Shown: positions 21,486 through 33,251 of the stretch, in pieces
Layout of the letters: every line of letters starts with the position of its first letter
Position numbering within the stretch: position 1 is the stretch's first letter
DNA from: Colwellia psychrerythraea
GTDB taxonomy: Bacteria; Pseudomonadota; Gammaproteobacteria; Enterobacterales; Alteromonadaceae
Reading direction: 5' to 3'
Assembly (NCBI RefSeq): GCF_000764185.1
Contig: NZ_JQEC01000006.1
Span: forward strand, 1-64,000
Length of the DNA: 64,000 nucleotides
The notes under the pieces: model-generated
Told to the model about the DNA's origin: nothing
The model's input: only the letters and a program-made list of their open reading frames with translations
Databases searched by the model: none
Program-made: the position numbers and the translations under genes

Positions 21486-22175
21486 ATGAAAAAATCGAGT
21501 AATAATAAGTTTATTTCCTTGCTACAAAACAATAGAAAGTTTCTGATTTTTATCTTATTAATGTCTGTCTTTCGTAGTGCTGTCGCCGATTGGTATTCAG
21601 TGCCTACTGGTTCAATGCAGCCCACTATTCAAGAGGGTGATAGAATAGTTGTTAATAAGATGGCCTATGATATACGGCTACCTTTTACTGATGTAACCTT
21701 AATATCTCTTGATACCCCTAAACGTGGAGAAATAATTGTCTTTGAGTCTAAAGCGGCCGACCTCAGATTAATTAAGCGGGTAATTGGTTTACCCGGTGAT
21801 GTGGTTACAATGAATAATGAAGTTCTTAATATTAACGGTAAAACACTTACTTATACTCCCTCAAGTAAAGATAACCCATTAAAAAACGTTAGGGCTATCA
21901 CTTATGTTGAAACGGTAGATGATATTCAACATCATATAAATATCGATAATAGCGCAAGTGATACATACAGTAATTTCCCTCCAGTTACAGTGCCCGAAGG
22001 TCACTATTTAGTATTAGGTGATAACCGCCGACACAGTGCTGACTCACGTGTTTATGGCTTTGTTCCGCATAATGAATTAAAGGGTAAGGCAACCGCTATC
22101 GCTTTTTCTGTTAATTACGATAATTATTATATTCCACGTACTGATCGATTATTCCAAGATATTTATAATTTATAA
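21486..22175 (+). CDS. lepB: Signal peptidase I, short form
   Basis: S26 signal peptidase that cleaves secretory signal peptides at the outer face of the inner membrane. The catalytic pair is present: Ser43 in PTGSMQPT and Lys97 in RLIKRVIGLPGD; the GDNRRHSADSR box is near residue 180. At 229 residues with a single N-terminal membrane segment it is shorter than E. coli LepB (324, two segments), and it is not beside lepA-rnc, the usual housekeeping site. It is probably a second, paralogous signal peptidase. The ribosome site is GGAG. Confidence 0.92.
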   Translation: MKKSSNNKFISLLQNNRKFLIFILLMSVFRSAVADWYSVPTGSMQPTIQEGDRIVVNKMAYDIRLPFTDVTLISLDTPKRGEIIVFESKAADLRLIKRVIGLPGDVVTMNNEVLNINGKTLTYTPSSKDNPLKNVRAITYVETVDDIQHHINIDNSASDTYSNFPPVTVPEGHYLVLGDNRRHSADSRVYGFVPHNELKGKATAIAFSVNYDNYYIPRTDRLFQDIYNL

Positions 22176-22195
22176 AAGTTAAGTATATATAAACT

Positions 22196-22226
22196 CCTCA
22201 ATCCTTTAAGCCGGTTGGGGATTTTT
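22196..22226 (+). terminator. Terminator of lepB
   Basis: An imperfect stem CCTCAATCC with GGTTGGGG (one bulged T, one G-T pair) around an eight-base loop, followed by ATTTTTG. It begins 21 bases after the lepB stop. Confidence 0.55.
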
Positions 22227-22227
22227 G

Positions 22228-22440
22228 TTAAAACTCAGCCGTTGAGTTAAGCTGGTATTTGCGCATTTTCAACATCACAAAAAGGTCGTCTTTAAGTTTT
22301 ACTCTTTGTTTCTTTTTTCCCTCTAAATATTGATCACTAGTATTTTAAACACCCTGATCTATCCGATTAACCTCTTGATGAATTTCATTATACTCATTGA
22401 ACAGCCTAACAAAGTTCTTATCATTAATTTCTCTAGTGAT
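22228..22440 (-). pseudogene. Broken YdcH/DUF465-like gene
   Basis: On the minus strand the frame reads NDKNFVRLFNEYNEIHQ then EVNRIDQGV, a TAA stop at 22345-22347, then NTSDQYLEGKKKQRVKLKDD and LFVMLK, ending at 22228. This matches the DUF465 (YdcH) pattern, where the stop position is normally Glu in GVENTSD, so one G-to-T change explains it. No start codon is found: another in-frame stop lies at 22444-22446 and the DksA-like gene begins just upstream. It looks like a recently decayed small gene. The family match is from memory. Confidence 0.6.
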
Positions 22441-22456
22441 TGTTTATATGTTCTTT

Positions 22457-22771
22457 TTAAAGCGCGCAATTGATGCACTTTATCGTATAAGGTAATGCTG
22501 ATAATCGGTCTGGGTTAATAGGCTCATCACACTCGACACAATGTCCATATAAACCACCAGCTATTCGATCTAATGCCGACTGTACCAGCGTTAACTCTAA
22601 TTTTGCCTCGTGATGAATTTCATCAAGTACACCGTCATTTTCAGTTTCAGTGGCCTGTTCAGAAAAATCAGCCGATCGTCCTTTATGAAAGTCCGCTTCT
22701 ATAGCGGCAATACGCTTAATTAGCTGGGCTTGTTTATTTTCCAATAATATTGTGATTTCTTTGTTTGGCAT
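22457..22771 (-). CDS. DksA/TraR-type zinc-finger protein
   Basis: A 104-residue protein with an N-terminal helical hairpin (about 5-72) and a C-terminal four-cysteine zinc finger, Cys78/Cys81 and Cys99/Cys102 (CVEC ... CINC). It is much shorter than DksA (151) and lacks the DxxDxA coiled-coil tip in clear form, so it is more like the TraR/YbiI group. Such proteins may bind the RNA polymerase secondary channel. A strong AAGGAG-like site precedes the ATG. Function not known. Confidence 0.85.
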   Translation of the reverse strand: MPNKEITILLENKQAQLIKRIAAIEADFHKGRSADFSEQATETENDGVLDEIHHEAKLELTLVQSALDRIAGGLYGHCVECDEPINPDRLSALPYTIKCINCAL

Positions 22772-22905
22772 AAGCAGCTCCTTATTGGTCAGTGTTTTTG
22801 TTAACGCTTACATCACCTTACGCCTATTTATGCTCTTGTTGTTGATCTAGGTCAAATTTTCCTACCATTATCAATAATAGTAGTTATTAAAATTTAGGCA
22901 TAAAA

Positions 22906-22929
22906 AAAGGCCATGTTGCCATGGCCTTT
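22906..22929 (-). terminator. Intrinsic terminator of glyQS
   Basis: A perfect 10-bp stem (AAAGGCCATG with CATGGCCTTT) and a TTGC loop. On the minus strand a run of T follows. It lies 26 bases after the glyS stop. Confidence 0.9.
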
Positions 22930-22954
22930 ATATCAAAATTTTTAACTGATATTA

Positions 22955-25021
22955 TTACTGAAGCACTGAGATATCAGCTATAGCAAAGAAACTATTTCTA
23001 ATTTCATTCAGTAAAGTTAAACGGTTTATTTTCACCGCTTCATCATCACTCATCACCATAACATTATCAAAGAAAGTATCTATTGGCGCTTTAAGCTGTG
23101 CCAATTCGGTAAGAGCTGCTTGGTAATTTTTGTCAGCCATTAACGGTGCAACTTTTAAGTTTATCTCTTGATAGATACTAGCTAGATCTTGCTCTGCTTG
23201 CTCTGTGGCTAAATCTTGATTGAATGCTTGATAAAGCTTACCATCAAATTTTGCTAATATATTACCTACACGTTTATTTGCCGCAGCAAGTGTGGCCGCT
23301 TCAGGTAATTCACCAAAGAAAGTAACCGCTTTAATACGCTTTTCAAAATCAAGTGGTGCACTTGGCTTTTTAGCTAGTACTGCCTGAATAACATCAACAC
23401 TGATACCTTGCTCTTGATAGAAAGCACGGAAACGACCCATGATAAAATCAAGTACGTCGCTGGCGGTATTATCGTTAACTAACTTATCACCGAATAGTTC
23501 GATACTTTTGTTAATTAGCACTGAAAGGTCTAAATCAAGCTGCTTCTCGATTATGATACGAATACTACCAATAGCTGCTCTACGTAGCGCAAATGGGTCT
23601 TTATCACCCTTAGGAGCCTGATTAATACCAAAGATACCTACCAAAGTATCAATCTTGTCACTGATAGCAACGGCACAGCCAATATTCGCTTCTGGCAAAC
23701 TATCACCAGCAAAACGTGGGCGGTACTGATCTTCTAATGCCTGGGCGATATTTTCATTTTCACCATCATGTAAGGCATAGTATTTACCCATAGTGCCTTG
23801 CACTTGTGGGAACTCTAAGACCATTTCTGACATCAAGTCTGTTTTACTTAACAAACCGGCACGATAAGCATCTTTCGCATTCTCGTTTAATTGCTCGGCG
23901 ATAAATTGAGACAAGTCTGCTATTCGTTCAGATTTAGCCTTCAAAGTACCAAGCTGTTTTTGAAATAATACTGACTCAAGGCTAGCAAGCCTTGATTCTA
24001 AGCTTTGCTTTTTATCTGTTTTAAAGAAGAATTCAGCATCAGCTAAGCGTGGACGAATAACTTTTTCATTTCCAAATACTACTGCACTTGGATCTTTAGA
24101 TTCAATATTAGCGACAAATATAAACTTATTAACTAATTGCCCTTTTGGGTCAGTTACCGGGAAATATTTTTGATGATCTTTCATCGAATATATTAATGGC
24201 TCGGCAGGTACATTTAAAAATTCTTCATCAAATGTGCCCACTAATGTCACTGGCCATTCAACTAAAGCAGTAACTTCGTTTAGTAACTCTTCATCAATTA
24301 GGGCAACCGCATTTATATCACTAGCGGCTTGCTTTATTTGTGCAACAATTTTGTTTTGTCTTTCATCAAAGTCGACTTCAACAAAAGCTTTTAATAATTC
24401 AGCTTGGTAATCATTTGCATGATTTATAGTCACTAAACCTTCATGATGAAAACGATGACCTTGCACTTGATTGCTTGAACTGACACCTAGCGCTTCACCT
24501 GCAATAATTTCACTACCAAACATCATAGTTAACGTATGCACCGGACGGATAAACTGAATACGCTCAGCCCCCCAACGCATAGGCTTAGCAATAGGAAGTT
24601 TATTTAACGCAGTAGTTACCATTGTTGGTACTAAGTCAGTAATCGATTTACCCGTTACCGTAGCACGATGAAGTAGCCATTCCCCTTTGTCGGTAACTAG
24701 ACGCTCTGCTTGCTCAACGTCTATGCCGTTAGAGCGTGCCCAACCTTGTGCCGCTTTACTGGCATTACCTGCCTCATCAAAAGCAACATTTACTGCTGGG
24801 CCACGTTTCTCCACAGTTTTATCTTGTTGTTTATCAACTAAATCAAAAACTTGCACTGCAAAACGACGTGGAGTAGCAAACCATTTTATACCGCTATAAG
24901 CTAAATCATGACCATCAAGCTGAGTTTGGATGCTGTCAAAAAACGCTGTAGTTAATGTCTTTAATGATTTAGGTGGTAACTCTTCTGTTCCAAGCTCTAT
25001 AAGGAGTGTTTCAGTGGTCAT
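22955..25021 (-). CDS. glyS: Glycyl-tRNA synthetase beta subunit
   Basis: Beta subunit of the heterotetrameric bacterial glycyl-tRNA synthetase; it binds tRNA-Gly. 688 residues, normal length. It begins TLLIELGTEELPPKSL, the family hallmark, and contains the HD-like core and a C-terminal anticodon-binding DALR-type region (from about 580). The start overlaps the glyQ stop by one base (TAATG), indicating coupled translation and equal subunit levels. Confidence 0.97.
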   Translation of the reverse strand: MTTETLLIELGTEELPPKSLKTLTTAFFDSIQTQLDGHDLAYSGIKWFATPRRFAVQVFDLVDKQQDKTVEKRGPAVNVAFDEAGNASKAAQGWARSNGIDVEQAERLVTDKGEWLLHRATVTGKSITDLVPTMVTTALNKLPIAKPMRWGAERIQFIRPVHTLTMMFGSEIIAGEALGVSSSNQVQGHRFHHEGLVTINHANDYQAELLKAFVEVDFDERQNKIVAQIKQAASDINAVALIDEELLNEVTALVEWPVTLVGTFDEEFLNVPAEPLIYSMKDHQKYFPVTDPKGQLVNKFIFVANIESKDPSAVVFGNEKVIRPRLADAEFFFKTDKKQSLESRLASLESVLFQKQLGTLKAKSERIADLSQFIAEQLNENAKDAYRAGLLSKTDLMSEMVLEFPQVQGTMGKYYALHDGENENIAQALEDQYRPRFAGDSLPEANIGCAVAISDKIDTLVGIFGINQAPKGDKDPFALRRAAIGSIRIIIEKQLDLDLSVLINKSIELFGDKLVNDNTASDVLDFIMGRFRAFYQEQGISVDVIQAVLAKKPSAPLDFEKRIKAVTFFGELPEAATLAAANKRVGNILAKFDGKLYQAFNQDLATEQAEQDLASIYQEINLKVAPLMADKNYQAALTELAQLKAPIDTFFDNVMVMSDDEAVKINRLTLLNEIRNSFFAIADISVLQ

Positions 25022-25947
25022 TATTTTTCTCCTTTAGCTGGCGCATCACTATTCTTACATAGTGGGAAACCAAGCTCTTCACGTTTTTGATAGTAAGCTT
25101 GAGCAACCGCTTTCGATAAAGTACGTACACGTAAGATATAACGTTGACGCTCAGTCACAGATATAGCATGACGAGCATCAAGTAAGTTAAAGGCATGTGA
25201 AGCCTTCATTACTTGCTCATAAGCTGGTAATGGTAAGTTAGCTTCAATTAACTTCTGGCTATCTTTTTCACATTGGTCAAATTGCTTAAACAAGGCATCA
25301 ACATCGGCGTGTTCAAAATTATAAGTAGATTGTTCTACTTCATTCTGATGGAAAATATCACGGTAGTAGATAGTGCCCAATGGGCCATCAGTCCAGACAA
25401 GATCGTAAATGCTATCGACATTTTGAATGTACATAGCTAAGCGTTCAAGTCCGTAAGTAATTTCACCAGTAACAGGTGTACACTCTAAGCCACCCACTTG
25501 CTGGAAGTAAGTGAATTGAGAGATCTCCATACCGTTAAGCCAAATTTCCCAACCCAAGCCCCACGCGCCTAATGTAGGTGACTCCCAGTTATCTTCAACA
25601 AAGCGAATATCGTGCACAAGCGGATCTACACCTAACTCTTTTAATGAGTTGAGGTAAAGCTCCTGTATGTTCTTAGGAGAGGGCTTTAACATCACTTGAA
25701 ATTGATAGTAGTGCTGTAAGCGATTTGGGTTTTCACCATAACGACCATCCGTTGGACGACGGCAAGGTTGTACATAGGCACTGCTGATTGGTTCAGGGCC
25801 AATTGAGCGTAAGAAAGTCATTGGATGGAAAGTACCAGCCCCAACTTCTAAATCAAGAGGTTGTACTAATGCACAACCCTGACGTGACCAGTAATCTTGC
25901 AATTGCAAAATTAAGCCTTGAAAAGTTTTACTATTGTAAGTTGTCAT
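25021..25947 (-). CDS. glyQ: Glycyl-tRNA synthetase alpha subunit
   Basis: Catalytic alpha subunit of glycyl-tRNA synthetase (class II). 308 residues from ATG 25947 ([12 protein letters not shown]), matching family length; a GTG five codons upstream is possible and neither has a strong ribosome site. Signatures include [48 protein letters not shown] and [18 protein letters not shown]. It is the first gene of glyQ-glyS. Confidence 0.96.
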   Translation of the reverse strand: MTTYNSKTFQGLILQLQDYWSRQGCALVQPLDLEVGAGTFHPMTFLRSIGPEPISSAYVQPCRRPTDGRYGENPNRLQHYYQFQVMLKPSPKNIQELYLNSLKELGVDPLVHDIRFVEDNWESPTLGAWGLGWEIWLNGMEISQFTYFQQVGGLECTPVTGEITYGLERLAMYIQNVDSIYDLVWTDGPLGTIYYRDIFHQNEVEQSTYNFEHADVDALFKQFDQCEKDSQKLIEANLPLPAYEQVMKASHAFNLLDARHAISVTERQRYILRVRTLSKAVAQAYYQKREELGFPLCKNSDAPAKGEK

Positions 25948-26058
25948 GGTGTTCAAATTCACTTTTGTCTTGTTAACTGAGCAAAGAATGTTTGCACGCG
26001 ATTATCTTATTTTTTCGTCTAACGATTATAACTTTTTTAGAGTGTTTATCCTACAAAA

Positions 26059-26083
26059 ATGCCCAGACATGAAGACCGGGCAT
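26059..26083 (-). terminator. Terminator after gyrB
   Basis: Six-bp GC-rich stem (ATGCCC at 26059-26064 with GGGCAT at 26078-26083) and a 13-base loop, followed on the minus strand by a T5 run. It is 23 bases after the gyrB stop and closes the dnaA-dnaN-recF-gyrB unit. Confidence 0.75.
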
Positions 26084-26105
26084 CTTATTAGTACGTTTCT
26101 AGTAA

Positions 26106-28559
<2,454 letters not shown>

Positions 28560-29693
28560 CTACTCAATCATTACTGAATTATTCACAGGTAATATACCAC
28601 CATGTTTCACGTGAAACATGTGATATTTTAATTTCTCATTACTCTCATTATTAGTAACTGAACAGTCATTAATAAAAGGTTGTAATACACCTTCTTCTAT
28701 TGCCGTAATAACAACTTGGCAATCTAAATTCTTTATTGCTGTCGACAAGGAAAGTCTAGAATTAGCGTCTAGCTCAGCACCTATATCGTCAATTAGCAAA
28801 ATTGGCTTTACTCTATTAACTCTTGCAATCAACTTAGCTTGGGCAAATGTTAACGCGAGTAAAAACAACTTTTGTTGTCCTCTGGATAGCTGGCTTTCCA
28901 AAGCCTGTTTAGCAATCATGAATTTCAAGTCAAACTTATGAGCTCCATAAATACTATACCCAAATGCTTGCTCTCTTTCATAACCATCAGACAAAGCATC
29001 TATAAGTGATTTTTTCTGTGGCCAGCCCTGTAGATATTGAACAGTTACTTTGTTTGCTATACTTGGTAGTAATATATTGAGCCAAAAAGGCAATTCATCT
29101 ATCAGGTTAACAATATATTTAGATCTTACTTCTGCAACCTGCTCTGAAAGGTTGCAAAAGAGATCGGTCCAATAATCAAAAGTCGACTTATCTAATGCAT
29201 TTCGTATACAAGCATTACGTTGCTTTAATACTCTATTAAATTCTCGCCATTGTTTTGAGGAGTCATGTTTCACGTGAAACATTCCGAGTTCAACAAACCT
29301 GCGACGTTCTTTGGGGCCACCAAAAAAAAGCTTAAAACTTTCAGGTGTGACTATTTGAACAGCAATGTTTTTTGCTAGTTCAGATAAACGTGCAAAACGC
29401 TCACCATTAATTTTAATAAGAGAAACACCGGTAGCAAAATTTTTACTTAAACCAAGCTGTAAATCATTTATATCTTTTATACTAACAACAAAATTGTCCG
29501 TTTCATAACTCGCAAGGTGCTCTACTTTACTAGTACGAAATGATTTACCGTGACCCAAAAAAAATATAGCTTCAAGTAAACTACTTTTGCCACTGCCATT
29601 ATCACCTACAAAAAAATTAAGCTTTGGGTGTAAATCAATAGTAAGTGCTGACAGGTTCCGAAAATTGTACGTTGTCAACTTAACAACACCCAT
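28560..29693 (-). CDS. recF: Recombination mediator RecF
   Basis: SMC-like ATPase that loads RecA at gaps with RecO and RecR. 377 residues with Walker A GDNGSGKSSLLEAI (about 31-44), ABC-type signature LSRGQQKLFLLAL and Walker B ILLIDDIGAELD. It is about 20 residues longer than E. coli RecF (357), the extra lying at the C terminus. The peptide MFHVKH occurs twice, at residues 138-143 and 359-364; both copies are encoded by perfect parS sites. Between dnaN and gyrB as usual. Confidence 0.96.
   Translation of the reverse strand: MGVVKLTTYNFRNLSALTIDLHPKLNFFVGDNGSGKSSLLEAIFFLGHGKSFRTSKVEHLASYETDNFVVSIKDINDLQLGLSKNFATGVSLIKINGERFARLSELAKNIAVQIVTPESFKLFFGGPKERRRFVELGMFHVKHDSSKQWREFNRVLKQRNACIRNALDKSTFDYWTDLFCNLSEQVAEVRSKYIVNLIDELPFWLNILLPSIANKVTVQYLQGWPQKKSLIDALSDGYEREQAFGYSIYGAHKFDLKFMIAKQALESQLSRGQQKLFLLALTFAQAKLIARVNRVKPILLIDDIGAELDANSRLSLSTAIKNLDCQVVITAIEEGVLQPFINDCSVTNNESNEKLKYHMFHVKHGGILPVNNSVMIE
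28603..28618. promoter_or_regulatory. parS site 1 (ParB-binding), inside recF
   Basis: TGTTTCACGTGAAACA, a perfect match to the conserved chromosomal parS palindrome, extended to a 20-bp palindrome (28601-28620). It lies near the 3' end of recF and encodes MFHVKH. parA and parB are about 12 kb away in this window. Confidence 0.93.
29266..29281. promoter_or_regulatory. parS site 2 (ParB-binding), inside recF
   Basis: A second identical TGTTTCACGTGAAACA, 663 bases from the first. It again encodes MFHVKH in the recF frame, in the segment where RecF proteins carry a conserved G-x-F-H. Confidence 0.93.
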
Positions 29694-29716
29694 TAGTAAA
29701 AAAACATATCTAGTAA

Positions 29717-30820
29717 CTATAAACGCATAGGCATAACAACATAAAGCGCTTCGCCATTGTTACTGCCCTCTATAACAACACTACTGTTGGCATCCGCTAA
29801 AGTAAATTTAACATTCTCATCTTTAATAGAACTCAACACATCAAGAACGTAACTTACGTTAAAACCAATTTCTAAATCACCATAAGGAAATTGAATTTCT
29901 ATTTCTTCTTCCGCTTGTTCTTGTTCAGGATTGTTAGCAGTAATTTTCAAATTAAATTCTGAAAAGTTTAAACGCACACCCTTGAATTTTTCATTAGATA
30001 AAATAGAGGCGCGCGATAAAACCTGACGTAATGCGTCTTTATTAGTTTCAAATATTTTATCACCATTACGAGGCAATACTCGACGATAGTCAGGAAAGCG
30101 CCCATCAACTAATTTACTAGTAAATGAAAACTCACTATCTATTATACGAATATGATTAGAGCCTAGAAATATCTGCACTGATTCATCTACAGGAGCAAGT
30201 AAACGAATTATTTCTAATATACCTTTACGTGGCACAATAACTTGCCTTGCGGGTAATGCTAATGACTCATTTGATATTTTACATATAGCCAAGCGGTGAC
30301 CATCGGTAGCCACAGAGCGAATTTCATTGCCTTCACTTTCGATAGACATACCGTTCAAATAATAACGAACATCTTGGTTAGCCATTGAAAAATGAGTACT
30401 TTCAATTAAACGTAAAAATTCAGATTTCAACAACTGAAATTCAACATCACCTTTCCACTCTTCAATATTTGGAAAATCGACAGCGGGTAGAGTAGAAAGT
30501 GAGTACCGACTTCGGCCAGAAGATAACTTAATTGTTTCATCTTTAACCTCAAAAGAAATCAGAGAGTTTTCAGGTAGGCTCTTACATATGTCTAATAATT
30601 TACGAGCAGGAATAGTAATTTTACCGTCTTCACCCTGATTCTGAACTTCAGCATAAGCTACCATCTCAAGCTCTAAATCTGTGGCCGTCAAAGTAAGCGA
30701 TTGACCACTCACCTCAAAAAGTATATTACTCAGAATTGGCAAGGTGCTTTTACGTTCTACTGCGCCAGAAACCAATAACAATGGTTTAAGTAATAATTCC
30801 CTATTCAGTGAAAACTTCAT
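29717..30820 (-). CDS. dnaN: DNA polymerase III beta subunit (sliding clamp)
   Basis: Ring-shaped processivity clamp of DNA polymerase III. 367 residues, near E. coli (366). It begins MKFSLNRELLLKPLLLVSGAVERKSTLPILSN in family style (three repeated clamp domains) and ends with the conserved YVVMPMRL hydrophobic tail that forms part of the partner-binding pocket. Between dnaA and recF, 23 bases before recF. Confidence 0.98.
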   Translation of the reverse strand: MKFSLNRELLLKPLLLVSGAVERKSTLPILSNILFEVSGQSLTLTATDLELEMVAYAEVQNQGEDGKITIPARKLLDICKSLPENSLISFEVKDETIKLSSGRSRYSLSTLPAVDFPNIEEWKGDVEFQLLKSEFLRLIESTHFSMANQDVRYYLNGMSIESEGNEIRSVATDGHRLAICKISNESLALPARQVIVPRKGILEIIRLLAPVDESVQIFLGSNHIRIIDSEFSFTSKLVDGRFPDYRRVLPRNGDKIFETNKDALRQVLSRASILSNEKFKGVRLNFSEFNLKITANNPEQEQAEEEIEIQFPYGDLEIGFNVSYVLDVLSSIKDENVKFTLADANSSVVIEGSNNGEALYVVMPMRL

Positions 30821-30858
30821 TTTGGTACCTGCTTAAGTGCTAGTGTTTTATTGTAAAA

Positions 30859-32244
30859 TTAAGAAGAAAGTGTTCTGATTAAATTTGAATAATCTTCTTT
30901 AATATCATGGGTTTCTTCACGTAAAGACTTAACTTTACGACAGGCATGCAAAACAGTTGTATGATCTCGACCACCAAATGCATCACCAATTTCAGGTAAA
31001 CTGTGATTGGTTAATTCTTTAGATAATGCCATAGCAATTTGACGAGGTCGGGCAACTGAGCGATTTCGTCGTTTTGATAACAGGTCTGCAATTTTAATTT
31101 TATAATATTCAGCAACTGTTCGTTGAATATTATCGATAGTGACTAATTTATCTTGTAAGGCAAGTAGATCTCGTAATGCTTCACGGACAAAATCAATAGT
31201 AATAGCACGACCAGTGAAATTAGCATTAGCGATAACACGATTTAACGCGCCTTCCAGTTCGCGCACGTTAGAACGAAGTCTTTTAGCAATAAAAAAAGCA
31301 ACTTCATCAGCCAAGTTAATCTGACTTTCTTGCGCTTTTCGCTTTAATATAGCAACACGCGTTTCCAGTTCTGGTGGTTCAATTGCTAACGTTAAGCCCC
31401 AGCCAAAACGGGACTTCAATCGGTCATCAACACCATTAATTTCTTTTGGATACCTATCACTTGTAAGTATAACCTGTTGATTACCCTCAAGAAGTGCGTT
31501 AAAAGTATGAAAGAATTCTTCTTGAGTACGTTCTTTACCTGCAAAGAATTGGATATCGTCGATAAGCAAGGCATCAACTGATCGATAGTATTGTTTGAAT
31601 TTTTCCATCGCATTGTTTTGCAATGCTCTCACCATATCCTGCACAAAACGTTCGGAATGCATATAGGCAATTTTTGCGTTTGGTTTATTAAGTAAAATAC
31701 CATTACCAACCGCGTGTAATAAATGTGTTTTACCTAAACCAGTACCACCATAAATAAATAACGGATTGTAAGCCGTGCCCGGATTATCAGCAACTTGCGA
31801 GGCAGCTGCTCGAGCAAGTTGGTTAGATTTACCTTCAACAAAATTATCAAAAGTGTAATTAAGGCGGACATTGGTTTTTTTAGGTATATTACTTTCAGGT
31901 TCAGTGATTTTAGGGGCAGAAGTTGTTTTCGCAAACAATGTTTCGTGACCGCCAATATTAACGGGTGTTGAATTATTACTAATAGCATTGTTAATCACAG
32001 GTTTACTGCCGACGTCGAATCGCAGAAGTAAAGGATTATTAGCTTCGTTTAGTGTCAGTAATTCGTTAATACGATTTACATATTTATCTCTAACCCAATC
32101 AAGTACAAAACGATTAGGAGCATATAACGTCATAACATTATCATTAATAACGCATTGTAAAGGTCGGATCCACATACTAAATTGCTGAGCAGGCAATTCT
32201 TCTTGCAGAACAGATAGGCAACGTTGCCAAGGTGAATGATCCAA
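30859..32244 (-). CDS. dnaA: Chromosomal replication initiator DnaA
   Basis: AAA+ initiator that binds DnaA boxes at oriC. 461 residues: domain I ([24 protein letters not shown]), variable linker (about 90-125), domain III with Walker [12 protein letters not shown] and Walker [13 protein letters not shown], and domain IV with the signature [15 protein letters not shown]. Head of dnaA-dnaN-recF-gyrB. A perfect DnaA box lies 57 bases upstream of the start, suggesting autoregulation. Confidence 0.98.
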   Translation of the reverse strand: MDHSPWQRCLSVLQEELPAQQFSMWIRPLQCVINDNVMTLYAPNRFVLDWVRDKYVNRINELLTLNEANNPLLLRFDVGSKPVINNAISNNSTPVNIGGHETLFAKTTSAPKITEPESNIPKKTNVRLNYTFDNFVEGKSNQLARAAASQVADNPGTAYNPLFIYGGTGLGKTHLLHAVGNGILLNKPNAKIAYMHSERFVQDMVRALQNNAMEKFKQYYRSVDALLIDDIQFFAGKERTQEEFFHTFNALLEGNQQVILTSDRYPKEINGVDDRLKSRFGWGLTLAIEPPELETRVAILKRKAQESQINLADEVAFFIAKRLRSNVRELEGALNRVIANANFTGRAITIDFVREALRDLLALQDKLVTIDNIQRTVAEYYKIKIADLLSKRRNRSVARPRQIAMALSKELTNHSLPEIGDAFGGRDHTTVLHACRKVKSLREETHDIKEDYSNLIRTLSS

Positions 32245-32300
32245 CCAAAACTCCAGTAGTAACTAGGTTATTATTTTTCTGACAGCTATTATCTATTGAG

Positions 32301-32309
32301 TTATCCACA
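32301..32309 (+). promoter_or_regulatory. Consensus DnaA box in the dnaA leader
   Basis: TTATCCACA, the high-affinity DnaA box, in the gap between dnaA and rpmH. Placed for DnaA autoregulation. It is the only perfect box I see here, so this gap is not the origin. Confidence 0.8.
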
Positions 32310-32583
32310 AGTGCAATATTGACTTTTAACTATTCTAATATATTTTTCAGTACATCAATATAAATATATGTAAACATTAAATAAACATTAAAATATTCAA
32401 CAAAAAAAACTCTGTTATTTATTGGTTATTTTTCCTTTAAACAACCAATTAATAGAATTAGTTATTAAGATAAGAAAACAGTAATGTGGTAAAACTGTGA
32501 ATATAGTTAATATTACCAGCAAAGATCACTATGATCATCGAAGCAAAAACAAGGATCATTGTATAAATAGCTAACATAAATGA
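32310..32583. other. AT-rich dnaA/rpmH divergent region
   Basis: Gene-free stretch between dnaA and rpmH. It is strongly AT-rich, with A-tracts around 32400-32410 and three GATC sites near 32525-32565. No gene, structured RNA or further perfect DnaA box is visible. It probably holds the dnaA promoter, which I could not place. Confidence 0.5.
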
Positions 32584-32612
32584 TTGACAATTGCCCAGGT
32601 AAGCATTAATAT
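32584..32612 (+). promoter_or_regulatory. Sigma-70 promoter of rpmH-rnpA
   Basis: TTGACA (32584-32589), a 17-base spacer and TAATAT (32607-32612): a perfect -35 and a near-perfect -10. It is 75 bases upstream of the rpmH start, fitting a strong ribosomal-protein promoter. Confidence 0.8.
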
Positions 32613-32686
32613 TCGGCCTCATTTTTTAGACCTGTGTGCTCAAAAGGCTGTTTTGCCAGGGCAACAACAACCGACGGATTAGCGTA

Positions 32687-32821
32687 ATGAAAAGAACATT
32701 TCAACCTAGCGTACTAAAGCGTAAGCGTAACCACGGATTCCGTGCTCGCATGGCAACTAAAAACGGCCGTGCTGTTATAGCTCGCCGCCGTGCCAAAGGC
32801 CGTGCAAGCCTTAGCGCATAA
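32687..32821 (+). CDS. rpmH: 50S ribosomal protein L34
   Basis: 44 residues, the standard L34 length, starting [19 protein letters not shown] and ending with the basic [13 protein letters not shown]. The true start is ATG 32687; the frame is open for 17 codons upstream but those are not L34-like. First gene of rpmH-rnpA-yidD-yidC. Confidence 0.98.
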   Translation: MKRTFQPSVLKRKRNHGFRARMATKNGRAVIARRRAKGRASLSA

Positions 32822-32853
32822 TATCAAACCTTGTTTACAATTTTTGATATAAG

Positions 32854-32872
32854 GTAGTCAGACTATGACTAC
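32854..32872 (+). promoter_or_regulatory. Hairpin over the rnpA start codon
   Basis: GTAGTCA (32854-32860) can pair with TGACTAC (32866-32872) around loop GACTA. The ATG of rnpA (32865-32867) lies at the loop-stem border and the AAGG ribosome site just before the stem. This would lower rnpA translation relative to rpmH. Inference from sequence only. Confidence 0.45.
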
Positions 32873-33251
32873 TTACAAATTTAATCGGGAGTCACGTTTG
32901 TTGACTCCCGGTCATTTTCAAGCGGTTTTTTCTAAACCTCTCCGCTTTGGCTCTCGCCACTTTACTTTATTAGTAACTCAAAAACCTCATACTCTAGTCT
33001 CTGATAAAAATAATTCAGTTGCCAAAAACCGTTTAGGCTTAGCTATTGCCAAAAAACGAGTAAAACTTGCCGTACAACGCAATCGCATTAAAAGACAGGT
33101 AAGAGAAAGCTTCCGCTTAAATCAACATAACTTACCTGCTATCGATATAGTCGTTATGGTAAAGTCAGGTATAGACCAACTTGATAACAAAGTTATAAAT
33201 CAAGAATTAGAGAAAATATGGCGAAAAATAATTCAACGCCACAAAAGCTAG
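32865..33251 (+). CDS. rnpA: Ribonuclease P protein component
   Basis: Basic protein subunit of RNase P that helps the catalytic RNA mature tRNA 5' ends. 128 residues. The family motif is visible as [17 protein letters not shown], and the N terminus ([17 protein letters not shown]) is typical. Its last codons overlap the start of yidD by 34 bases, a common arrangement. Confidence 0.96.
   Translation: MTTYKFNRESRLLTPGHFQAVFSKPLRFGSRHFTLLVTQKPHTLVSDKNNSVAKNRLGLAIAKKRVKLAVQRNRIKRQVRESFRLNQHNLPAIDIVVMVKSGIDQLDNKVINQELEKIWRKIIQRHKS

Noticed and set aside
25948-26058. Possible T-box or other riboswitch upstream of glyQS
   Set aside because: No T-box motif (TGGNACC) and no stable leader structure; T-boxes are also rare in gammaproteobacteria.
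32245-32635. dnaA-rpmH gap as the replication origin
   Set aside because: It has a single perfect DnaA box and only a few GATC sites, while the mioC-mnmG gap has the full set.
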